The notes below the pieces were generated by a model. It did not search any database. It worked only from the letters and a program-made list of their open reading frames with translations, and was not told the DNA's origin. Positions 55,297-64,000 of a stretch of DNA of 64,000 nt are shown here, piece by piece. The translations under genes and the position numbers were made by a program. The stretch is from Isoetes taiwanensis (lineage: Eukaryota > Streptophyta > Lycopodiopsida > Isoetales > Isoetaceae): contig JAJEKV010000530.1 of the NCBI GenBank assembly GCA_021234155.1, positions 1-64,000 of the forward strand, given 5' to 3'. Each line of letters begins with the position of its first letter. Positions within the stretch are counted from its first letter, which is position 1.

Positions 55297-55873
55297 ATAT
55301 TATAAAGTTTTAGCTGATGTCTTCAATCAAAACCCTAATTTAGATACTTGAGATCGCTCGACAGAATTAAGTTGGCCTAGATTTATTTATAACTTCCAAT
55401 TCCATTCTGATTGGCCATGCTCGATCTCTTAAGAGTGGAAAGGGAAAATGGCGCAGAAAAGGGCAAAGTGAGAGGCAAAAAGGCATGGGTAAAAAGGAAA
55501 AGACGAGAAGGAAAAGGAAAAGGAAAAGAGCAACGAAAAAGGAAAGAAAAGAAAGCTGAATGAAGGAAGGAATGGAATAAAATGAGAAGGAGAAAAGGAA
55601 GGAAAAGAGGAGGGAGAAGAGGGTAAAAAAGAAAAGAAAAAAAAAAAAAAAGAGAGAGAAGGAGAAAAGTAAATGCGGAAAAATAAGAAAAGGGAAAAAA
55701 GAAAGCGTAAGAAAAATGAGGAAAAAGGATATGCGGATAGAGCAAAAAGGAAGGCTATCAAACGCACACCCTTATGTTCCAGGGATATGATGGACCGGTT
55801 AATGAGTCTGTCAATAGGTTTCCAATCCACAAATGTTCCTAATATTTGCCCAAATAACTTCGGCACCATTACT
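55297..55873 (-). mobile_element. Element B: novel small element, 577 bp, inverted
   Basis: Same family as A, opposite orientation, 73 bp away. On the minus strand it starts agtaatggtgccg (55873) and ends aaactttataatat (55297). Its core (55435-55745) is an almost pure purine tract on the plus strand, where A has GC-rich repeats. Flanking chromovirus sequence continues on both sides. Confidence 0.78.
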
Positions 55874-56018
55874 AGCAATGTGATAATGTCATAAAAATAT
55901 TACCTTAAGGTAATCTTTAATAAATGTGTAGGAATTTATAGTAGCGACGATGTATCGCCGCCGCAGTTAGGTTGATCCTGGGTGGAGACCACCGATGTCG
56001 CTGGATAAAAGATCATTT

Positions 56019-56031
56019 CAAGGTGGGAGAA
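56019..56031 (+). promoter_or_regulatory. Chromovirus polypurine tract, copy 2
   Basis: caaggtgggagaa lies directly before the LTR3 start TGTGACG. Confidence 0.82.
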
Positions 56032-57697
56032 TGTGACGCGTCAAAGATGCTGTAATACGCCCGGGGCGATACCGTCTCGGGCCCAAATCACGCCGCATAC
56101 CGCCACTCGGTGGCGTAATTAATGGGCAGAAGCCGTGTGAGTAGCCCCTGGGGGCAACTTGCCGAATATAATGCAATATTAATGTGCACATTTTCCAATG
56201 TTTAACATTAATGTGGGCACACACATTTCCAAGTGGACACTTCATGCCAAGTGGGCCCACACCCATAGGTTGAATTAATGTGCCATTTTCAATGTGTAAT
56301 ATTAATGTGGGCATTTCCATGTGTGCACATTTGGCCACCTAGCCCTTTAAAGAGAGGGGTGGGCCCATTTCCAATTATCCCCACATGCCAAAGGGGATAA
56401 TTGGAAACCCGAAGCCAACCCCTTGTCTATGGGGTAGAAAAACCCTAACTTAGCCCAATTTTCGATTTTTTGGGGCTTGGGGGAACTCTGCTTTTGGTGC
56501 CTCAGCGTAAAACCAGCATCCCGCACTCAACGGGAAGGTACCCTTGGTTCCTCTCTAGATGGGGAAAGGTTTCGGGGATGGTGGGGCTCAGTTGGGAGGA
56601 GCCTCTCAAGGATCGGGTATTTGGCCAATTAGATAGTCTAAACCCCTATTTTAGTCCTAGAATGGGTGGGTTTAGCCTATTAAATGCCCATAACAACCCT
56701 CTAGATCTCTAGATAGCAGATTCTAACTAAAGAACCTAACTCTATGTTGTAGATTAGATCTTGTTCTTTAGTTCTTCTGTGATATTATATGGATGATGTA
56801 TCTCTATGAACTCCTTTGCTTTGGGAAGGGGTGGGGCCTAAAGCTTTAGAAGTTGATGTTCCTAGAGTAGCCTCTTTGCATTAATCATCAGAGGATTCGG
56901 GTGCACAAGAGCCAATAAGGGATGTGGGTGAAGAGGGCCGGGCACCGAAGGAGGTTAGATGTTCGACTCTTGAGCGATCCCTATGGTGTGTTAGTGCTAC
57001 TGTGGGATCATTGGACTAGGTCTAATGGCTTACCACCGAGTGCGGGTAAGGCATGGGCTCCTATTAACAGGTGAAGTGGTGTACACTTTCCATTGTTGGT
57101 TCGCTCGAATACCGGCGGTGGCCTCTAGTCCCTTGAGTCGCAAGATGTAGACCCTCGGAGGGAGTGATCCCTACCTGCCCCATCGAACTGGGAGATGGAA
57201 CCCGGGAATAGCCTTTTGGCTATGCATCCCGTGAACTCACGGGCCGTCCCGAACACTTGGTTATACGCAAAGTACTGTGGAGGATGATGGAGTGGACAAC
57301 CCTAAGCCATGCTACCGTGATGCCGCCCAAATCCATTGCCATGAATTCTGCCGCAATGAACTCACGGAGACCAAGCGCCGGGTCATCCTTTGAGTCTGAC
57401 CTTGGTAGGATCCCCTATGTGTGTCCGACATTTGTCTATGCAGTGTATGTGGAGGACCATCGCCGAGATGGTCACATGATGTTGATGTATGTTGCTACCG
57501 ACATGTATGTTTACGCCCGCGACTAGGTAGGCCCCGAGGAAGGCGGGGTGCAATGACCCTTCCACTCTTCCTGACCGAACCCCACAGGTTGCGTATTGGT
57601 CTCTGTGGAGGCCCCCCAGACAGCATGGAGCTGGTATGGGGATGAACTCTGTTTGTATACGGTGGAGTGCACCGTGATAACAGTAGGGGACGTCACA
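56032..57697 (+). repeat. Chromovirus LTR3 (1666 bp)
   Basis: Starts TGTGACGCGTC and ends GACGTCACA, which form an inverted TGTGACG/CGTCACA terminus. The TATA box is lost: cttgtctatggggtag stands where LTR1 and LTR2 have cttgtctatatag. The right edge is followed by unrelated sequence (ttgtggagttgatgcc). Confidence 0.93.
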
Positions 57698-58930
57698 TTG
57701 TGGAGTTGATGCCATTCCTTTACAACAATGTGGCGGGATCCGCGTTTGGCTGCGGCGTCGGTGATGCCAACCGAAACTCGAACAAAGCTAATCTCAAAGA
57801 TCTGCAATCGGGGTAGCCTTAGCACTCCACACAAAAAAAGAAAGAATAGACAAGGGACCCGAGAAAAAGGAAACAAAGACACAAACTATGAGGCCATAAA
57901 AGCGATTGTAAGAACCTCCGGGAGGAAAAATCTCTTGTCTTCACCAGAGAATGTAAACAAAAAAACCCCGCTCTCTAAGTAACATATAGATTTATCTCTG
58001 TTTTAAGTTGAGTTTGAGGGAGTAGCTTATTTGTTCCTTTAATCACGCAAGAAAGGACTACAAGCAAGGGCCCTATCATTTACCTATGAACAAGATTGAA
58101 ACCATAATAAGAATAGATATGGGTGGTTAACCAGTCGAGGTTTTTTGCAGGCATAGTATTTCACAGCTAACCGACTCGACATATTCTCGGACCATAAGGA
58201 TCATACCAACTAATTTGGCGGGTTCATTCCCTTATAAGTAAGGCTAATGGAATATACAAAAAGGAGGAAGTGAGGAAAACATATTCTATCTTCTTATATT
58301 CCCATAGGACAAAATACATGCACAAGCGAACAAAAAGCGTAAACACAAATGGTATTTCCAAGGAATCCAAACACGTTCTTACAGATCCGGGGGCTCCAAC
58401 AAACCGGCCTACAACATTGAAACAGATTTAAGTTAGAATGAGAAAAAAAAAAATCAGCAAAAAAAACAGAAAACCTGCCATGTATAAAGATGCCATAGCT
58501 ATGGCCAATGCCCTTTGGGAAAAGGGAGTTAGAAAAAGGAGTTCGTACCTTTTAGTTGATTGATATTAGGAGCCCAACAATCCATACTACTTGAGCATTT
58601 CTCACTTGTTTTATGGCCAAATGCAACTAATTTCGACAAAAGAACATGATTTCAATCCAAGAAATGCACAGAACAATGCAAACATTAATATCTCAAGAAA
58701 TATCTAAGACGAATGGAATATAGAAAAGGGAGGAAGTGAGAAAAACATCTTCTATGTTCTTATATTCCTACAGGGACAAAAATACATGCAAATAAAATTA
58801 CCCTACATAAAAGCATGACAAATAAACTTAAGTCCGATTCTAAAAAGTGGGCTCTGGGGAGAGTGAATCCAACATGGGTTACTCCTTGGCATGTAAAGGC
58901 GCCAGCTCTATCAAAAAGAGCCATTAAATT
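57698..58930. other. Flank of tandem chromovirus array, no recognised gene
   Basis: There is an open plus-strand stretch at 57728-57982, which I do not recognise. An imperfect duplication lies inside (listed separately). The remainder is AT-rich. Confidence 0.45.
58243..58793. repeat. Imperfect ~85-bp direct duplication 464 bp apart
   Basis: The block aatggaatata(c/g)aaaa...ggaggaagtgag, followed by cttatattcc and acaaaatacatgca words, occurs at about 58243-58329 and 58707-58793 with roughly 85 percent identity. The intervening sequence is not repeated. Confidence 0.7.
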
Positions 58931-59493
58931 TTAGGTAACCCGAGAAGACCTACTACCGGACTTATTTATTAGGGTAAGCAAAAACAATCGTTGCCAAAGA
59001 TTTCGCTTCCAGATTGAAATTATACACACCGCACTCATTTGTGTGGGGTGGCGACTCTTTTCAGGACATGGCAAAGCAAATTCGCCGCATGAGGGCTCCG
59101 GTTTCGCAGGCTTCATGGGTTGGAATTTCCATCCAACCATCCCGATGCGGTGATTTCATTGACACCGTTTTCCTTAAGCCATCGCACAAAGGAAGGCCAA
59201 TCGCAATATTATTTGGGACCGGTCTCAACGCCACCTTAAAGCTGAGCACCTTTCCATCGTGATTCGCCGCCCGCGGGATGGACATTACACCTTTCGCGGA
59301 TCGGGGCGGTATTATAAGCTCCATACTGTTCTCGGTTGTTTCTATTGGAACAACGGTTGAGAAGCCCTGTTTTGCTATGCCGTATTGGGCCACTTGGCAA
59401 AGCAAAGGTTAAAAGCGCCAACTCGCATAGCGTATAGGTCGTTAAATCACTAATTGACGACATTAGAAACTTGTCAAATTGAACAAGAAGCAA
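58931..59493 (-). other. Coding-like region, unrecognised
   Basis: The minus strand is open at 59405-59061 (115 codons, including ETTENSMELIIPPRSAKGVM and HRDGWMEIPTHEACETG). Plus-strand frames here are also open and protein-like (IVIRRPRDGHYTFRGSG). I cannot decide the strand or name a family. DGWMEI recalls phloem-protein-2 proteins, but nothing else fits. Confidence 0.3.
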
Positions 59494-60011
59494 AAAGAGA
59501 TAGCAACATGTCTATGGACTAGGCTGTGCTTACTCCAAATCTGTTAGGATTATAAAATCGACTCGCTCTAAACTGCTCCTAATGACCTTAGATGACATCC
59601 TCCCTCAATATATCTCCTCACATCACTCATCAATCCTTCAATTCAATGCCGATTAGTTCAAAAATTGCTCCAAATCAACTCCAAATCACCACGCTTTGAA
59701 TCTAGGTGTTATGAACATGGATAAAAGGGACAAGAATTAATAAGTTTGGTATGGTTAAGTGTTTAATAGCACCGAGGAACAACCAAAAGAGATCAAGCAA
59801 AAAGCTTTGACCTATTTCACGCGCATCCAACCTGGATTGGGTAATGGTGCCATGGGTCGCTAGAGGTTGATCTTGACCTTAGGAGGAAGAGCTGGCCAAA
59901 TCGGCTCCCTCGGTTTATGTCAGTAACCTTTACCCTAACAAGGTTCGAGCAAAGATAAAGGAATTCATTGGAAGAGAGCTGGAGCATACATTTTGTAGAG
60001 GAAAAGCTTGG
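59494..60011. other. No gene recognised
   Basis: AT-rich. A short plus-strand coding-like piece near 59910-60020 (NKVRAKIKEFIGRELEHTF) is of unknown origin. Confidence 0.35.
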
Positions 60012-60488
60012 CTAGTTTGTATTATCTCCCCTCCCGTGAATTATCCGACAACCGCCCGTACCATCCAGGGCCCTCCCCCTTTGAAGAATCCTCCATCCTC
60101 CCCAGGAAGAATCCTCCCCTTCTCCCTGGCCAGATAGTGAAAATACCTTTTTAGTGTGAGCTGCGTGAATGATGCGGATCTGGCTGGGGGTCTTCGATGA
60201 AGGAGCATGCCAAAAAAAAAATCGATGCGTATGTAAGGGGAGGGGGGCCGGTTCTTTGGGGGGAGGGGAGGCAGATTGTACCGGCAGGGCTAGATAATTC
60301 ATGTAGAGGGGGGGGGATAATTCAGCCCCTCGATCTCTCTTGAATTCTAGCTCATTAAGTTTTTTCACACCAAGCAACCTTGCTTTGAGCAGTTTGTACC
60401 AGGACCGATCATGTTGAGCTTCCGTGAAGAACCAAGGGTTCTTGCACAAATTATTCACGCGATCCCACAAAGCCAGGGCTTTATGCAC
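60012..60488 (-). other. 158-codon open stretch, unrecognised
   Basis: Minus strand, beginning MHKALALWDRVNNLCKNPWF and continuing EAQHDRSWYKLLKARLLGVK, then a low-complexity part over G-rich tracts. The first third looks like protein; the rest probably does not. No family is recognised. Confidence 0.3.
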
Positions 60489-60528
60489 TAATGGGGAGTC
60501 GTGGACCCGAGGGAGCTGAAGGCCGCTG

Positions 60529-60741
60529 GTGGATGCGATATCTACCGCGGGTGAAGCCCAAGTTTATAACGAAGGTATCGAGCAAGAGTTTGATACTGGG
60601 ATGGAGAGAGAGATGGATGTGGTGGCTGATCCATTGATGGAATTAGCATTTCTAATCCCTGAGGAAGGAGAAAATATAGATTTGGATGAAGTAGCTCCTA
60701 TCGAAGAAGAGGTACGGAGCATCCAAACTCCAGATCGATAA
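60529..60741 (+). other. Small acidic open stretch, unrecognised
   Basis: 70 codons from an ATG, very acidic (EFDTGMEREMDVVADPLMEL). It may be retroelement-derived given its neighbours, but no domain is visible. Confidence 0.25.
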
Positions 60742-61329
60742 TAAGGGAAAACCTCACGACGAGGAACCGAAACAGAAGGAGATTTCTTCTTACCGGAGAA
60801 GGAAAGGAGTTTGAAAAACTTTCTCAGATATCCCTTCTCCTAATAAAACCATTGATTCAAATCCATTTAACTTCTAGGGGAGTTACCAGGAAGTTAGATT
60901 ATGCAAATGCACCTGGATTAGAGAATTAATGGGGCAAGTTGCAAAAACTATGATTGAGCAAATGCACACAAATAAATAGCTCAAGGACTTGCGACTTAGG
61001 AGATGGTTGCACAGACAAAGTTGTTGGATACTATCAAACAATTAGTGAAAAAAGCGAAGGGGGCACTAATGTGAATAAAATACTGAAGATCATAGTAATC
61101 GGGCTCAAGGAGTCCCAAATGTTGGCCAAACTAGTCAAGCTCAAGGAGCTAGAGTTGCGGGCCTAATCCAACCTCATCTAGATCGGGGAAGTGGAGTTCA
61201 TGGAATTTTATCAACGTAAGAGGTTAAGGATTTAGGAAAAGAGATCATCTCGAGTTTAAATGATCTAAAACTATTGAACAAGCCATCCGATGGCTTAGTT
61301 GGTCGAAACATATTTTTAGGCCACCAATA

Positions 61330-61994
61330 AGAAGGGTGCCGATAGAATGTTGCATGCGGCATTGCAACTTCGGGGAGGATGTCTTTGCCTGGTGGAGTCC
61401 GCCATGGAGAGAGATGTTGAGGTTGACTCTTGGGACTTTTGCAAATTCTTTAAACAAGAATATGCTCCACACTATGATGAGCATCATGCCTTGAGTCAAC
61501 TTAAGAGTATTAGACAAATTGGATCCTTGCAATAGTATATTAACACCCTTAGGGGGTATATTGGCAAGGATTACGATATCTCAACCCGGGATGCAAGTAA
61601 GTTATTATGAGGATGGTCTTAAAGATCGCGTCCCTTAAAGCACACATTAGGCAAGTATGTCTCGGGGACTTTAAGGCCACAGTGTCCTTGAATGGCACAT
61701 TAGCAAGTAGCCTTAAGGATGAAGGGGACGATGAGAATAAAAAGTCCCAACCTAATTCCCGATGTTTCCAAGAATGAAAGCAAAGGAAGATGGAAAATAA
61801 GTATAGGGGATCAAACAAACATCCCCGAATTGCTTCAAGCAATTCAAATAATCCTCCTAGTAACGAAGGGGCAAAAAGTGAAGCTTCTTTAGGGAAGAAG
61901 CCGTTAAGCCATTAAACACCAAGACTAAAGGACATATGGCAAGATATTGTCCAAAGCCACACAAAGAAAAGAAGGTGTTGATCTCTAGCAGTAA
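61330..61994 (+). pseudogene. Ty3/Gypsy gag fragment with zinc knuckle
   Basis: LHAALQLRGGCLCLVESAME and then DSWDFCKFFKQEYAPHYDEH and ALSQLKSIRQIGSLQ match the Retrotrans_gag core (L.G.A..WW, W..F...F...Y). After stops, a lysine-rich region leads to GHMARYCPKPHKEKK (61930-61975), the end of a CCHC zinc knuckle. The sequence then changes abruptly to LINE reverse transcriptase. It is not close to the tandem chromovirus gag, so it is a separate element, truncated at about 61995. Confidence 0.75.
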
Positions 61995-62579
61995 GCAAGC
62001 AGCTCAAACTTGACTTTTCCAAAGCCTTTATATATTGTAATGTGGGATTTTGTAGATCGTGCATTGAAGAAGATTGGCTTCCCTTCCAAGTTAGTGGATT
62101 TAGTTCTTGGTTTAAACTCTGAGCTCAAGTTTTTCGTGTTGATAAATAATTCTTCTGGTAGATTCTTCTCTTTGAATAAGAGGGCTAGGCAAGGATATCC
62201 TCTAGCCCCAAACCTTTTCATTATGGTTGCTGAGCAACTTACAAAAGCTATCTTGTATCATCAAAATGTTGGTAATCTAAAGGGTTTGAGACTTCCAGAT
62301 AATTTGAACCAATTGAAATTATTGCAATATGCTGATAATTCCTTTAGCTTCTTGTTGAATGAGACAAACAATATTGAGTTCTTCACTAAGCTGATTAATA
62401 GTTTTAGTGATGTTTCTAGAATCTACTTCAACCTACAGAAATGTGTAGTTATTGGAGAGGCTACTCAACTTGATATCCTTGGAATAAAATGTATGGATTT
62501 CAATCAAACTACCACTTTGTTTGGGATGCCTTTGACACTGGACATTGGCATTAAAACCTTTGCGCGATTATCTCCGTGA
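61995..62579 (+). pseudogene. LINE (L1-type) reverse transcriptase fragment
   Basis: LDFSKAF at the start, frame change, then MWDFVDRALKKIGFPSKLVD, FVLINNSSGRFFSLNKRARQ, GYPLAPNLFIMVAEQL and a catalytic site reading LLQYADNSF. Plant L1 proteins have RQGDPLSP and FADD here, so both motifs are mutated (GYPLAP, YADN). Only about 190 codons remain; the endonuclease and C-terminal parts are absent. Confidence 0.85.
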
Positions 62580-62988
62580 GTTGAGTTCAACATTCGAACT
62601 AAGTGCTTTGAGAATCTTCTATTGATCATTACTATTATCTCATTCGACCATAGTGCCTTGAGAATGACAGGTTAAATCCAGCATGTACACGTGGTCGAAG
62701 ATCCATAGCCCACATGTCAGCGTTGAAGAAAGCGGTGGTCAGGAGAATACGACAAAAAGGGAAGAGCTTGATCGATTACTGTGTCTCTTTTGGCAGAAAG
62801 CGTGAAGGAGTCGGGACGGTTTTGGGATACAAACCGGACTGTAGAGAAGACACAGATGTACCAGACTGCAGCGAAGATATAGAGGTACTTGGATCAGCCA
62901 GATGCGCAGAGACCCATCGGAAGACAGTGCTGATTGATCATTTGCAGAGGCTTGGGCTGTCGGAGATCCTGTCCATAAGAATTAACAG
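62580..62988. repeat. Probable 5' LTR of a second Copia element (partial call)
   Basis: The right edge is fixed at 62987 (attaaca) by the following primer-binding site; the left edge was not found. It contains a tandem pair of about 27 bp (gactg(t/c)ag(a/c)gaaga and following) near 62840. The open frame across it is not considered real. Confidence 0.5.
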
Positions 62989-63002
62989 TGGTATCAGAGC
63001 GC
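62989..63002 (+). promoter_or_regulatory. Primer-binding site of second Copia element
   Basis: tggtatcagagcgc matches the initiator-Met tRNA primer site, five bases before the gag ATG. Confidence 0.88.
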
Positions 63003-63006
63003 AAAT

Positions 63007-64000
63007 ATGGCCAGCAGGCTTGCTTTAACGTACCTGAGCAGCACCAAAGTCTTCGAAGGAGATGAAGCAGGCTTCCAATTGTGGAAGGCCATGATCACAC
63101 AAGCTCTGAAGGTTGACAAATTGTGGGAGCTTGTAGTGAAAGGGAAATCAACTGTGGCACCCAGCAGAGTAAAGAAGGAAACCTCTAGTTCTAAAGGAGA
63201 GAAGGCTGAAGAAACATCTGAAGAGCTGGATGAGAAGGAAGAGATTGCAAAGGCAATCATTATGGCCAAATTGGGAGGAGACATAGTGCTTGAAATTCAG
63301 CACAAATCTCCTTCCGAGATGTGGGAATACCTTCTTGAAAGGTATGAAGCGAAGACTTCTTCGCAAATAGAAGTATTGAGATGCGGTGTTCAGCTTGCAG
63401 TTTGAGAAAGGTGGTGAAGTGACGACTGACATGGGCGATTGCACTTATTGTTTCATGACTTGAGGGAGCTGGAGTAAAGTATTCCAACAGCAAAGGTATT
63501 GGCATTAACACTAGCTTTTCATAATTTTACAAAGATTTAGTCAGGTTGGTTAAAGCGACTTCACCGACGCTTGATAAGGTCAGAGGCAATTAGAACAGAA
63601 ATGGAACAAGAAAGAATTGGCAAGAGTGGTGCAAAGGAGAAATCCCATGGAGAGGAACACCCGCCAAGATTATATGCAGTGAAAGAGGTCGGGCCGCGGG
63701 CGTAAGCCGAGGAAGAGGAAGAGCACAAATCCGGTTACGGATGTGATGAATACGGACATATAAAGGCGTAATGTCCGATCGCGGGAAAAATGGAGTCGTG
63801 GACGAGGGTTCTATGCACGAGGAAGGGGTCGAGCATCGTCTGTTGCGGTCGTAGGTGAAACTGAAGGTGATAAAGAGGAGACGGCAATGATTGGAGCACT
63901 CACGGAGGAAAAGGTAAAGGAGTTAAACTCTAAATTCAAATCTAAAGGCTCCATAGTGTCAAATGTGAATTTTAAAGGAGGATTGAATAAAACTAACACT
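63007..64000 (+). pseudogene. Copia gag (UBN2-type), second element, runs off window
   Basis: MASRLALTYLSSTKVFEGDE, FQLWKAMITQALKVDKLWEL and MWEYLLERYEAKTSSQIEVL are the Copia gag pattern. The ATG at 63007 is preferred because it directly follows the primer-binding site. The frame is lost near 63405. A degenerate zinc knuckle (GCDEYGHIKA, stop, CPI) lies near 63740. No pol is visible before the window ends. It differs from the 23.8-kb Copia gag. Confidence 0.82.

Larger units (their letters stand above)
43096..57697 (+). mobile_element. Ty3/Gypsy chromovirus, tandem copy 2
   Basis: LTR2 (43096-44752), internal region, LTR3 (56032-57697). It has the same gene order as copy 1. It is about 1 kb longer because two copies of a small element (A and B) sit in the 3' untranslated region. 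Coding regions carry largely different frameshifts from copy 1, so comparing the two recovers motifs missing in either alone. Confidence 0.92.

Noticed and set aside
55383-55878. Hydrophobic Phe/Leu/Ser-rich ORFs on the minus strand
   Set aside because: They are translations of the purine tract in element B. The membrane-protein appearance comes from poly-pyrimidine codons.
59061-59405. Phloem protein 2 or another named host gene
   Set aside because: Only DGWMEI fits; surrounding residues do not, and the opposite strand is equally open.

Overview
This window looks like repeat-dominated nuclear DNA from a land plant. The grounds are an interstitial run of the plant telomere repeat (CCCTAAA), Copia and Ty3/Gypsy elements primed by initiator-methionine tRNA, a CACTA transposase with the plant DUF4218 and DUF4216 regions, and a fragment of a plant B3 transcription-factor domain. 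I see no intact host gene. Almost every coding region is broken by small frameshifts, so nearly all are called pseudogenes. The species cannot be named from this sequence.

Layout. 1-7870: tandem macrosatellite with units of about 1.04-1.16 kb in two unit types. 7873-14267: remains of a CACTA transposon, transposase on the minus strand, starting exactly where the satellite array breaks. 13.56-14.5 kb: telomere-like repeats and GC-rich direct repeats. 14.5-18.66 kb: a B3-domain fragment and other minus-strand gene remnants between two GC-rich repeat blocks that share an 18-base word. 20.36-22.64 kb: a 22-base periodic repeat and a pogo/Tigger-like transposase pseudogene split by a 322-bp MITE. 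23.765-28.455 kb: a complete Copia element with matching LTRs and target duplication but a damaged reverse transcriptase. 29.4-30.48 kb: a hAT-like fragment cut off by LTR sequence. 31.2-57.7 kb: two tandem copies of a large Ty3/Gypsy chromovirus sharing a middle LTR (LTR-internal-LTR-internal-LTR). 57.7-64 kb: duplicated and unrecognised DNA, a Gypsy gag fragment joined to LINE reverse transcriptase, and the start of a second Copia element that runs off the window.

The most interesting object is the chromovirus. In both copies the first open reading region after the primer-binding site encodes a histone H3-like protein of about 400 residues. It has an N-terminus matching the H3 tail (MARTKQTARK), a long lysine/glutamate-rich insertion, and a C-terminal histone fold with recognisable alpha-N, alpha-1, alpha-2 and alpha-3 segments (ALREI, RFVREI, LALQEAAE, KRVTLQPKD), ending in its own stop codon. 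The same element has an integrase-linked chromodomain, a module class that usually binds methylated histone H3. A retroelement carrying both an H3-like histone and a chromodomain suggests a self-contained chromatin-targeting or chromatin-mimicking system. The leader and the gap after the histone gene also carry four copies per element of a two-tier hairpin of about 68 nt.

A second novelty is a small mobile-element family (copies at 30639, 54510 and 55297). Its ends are conserved but its low-complexity core differs in each copy.
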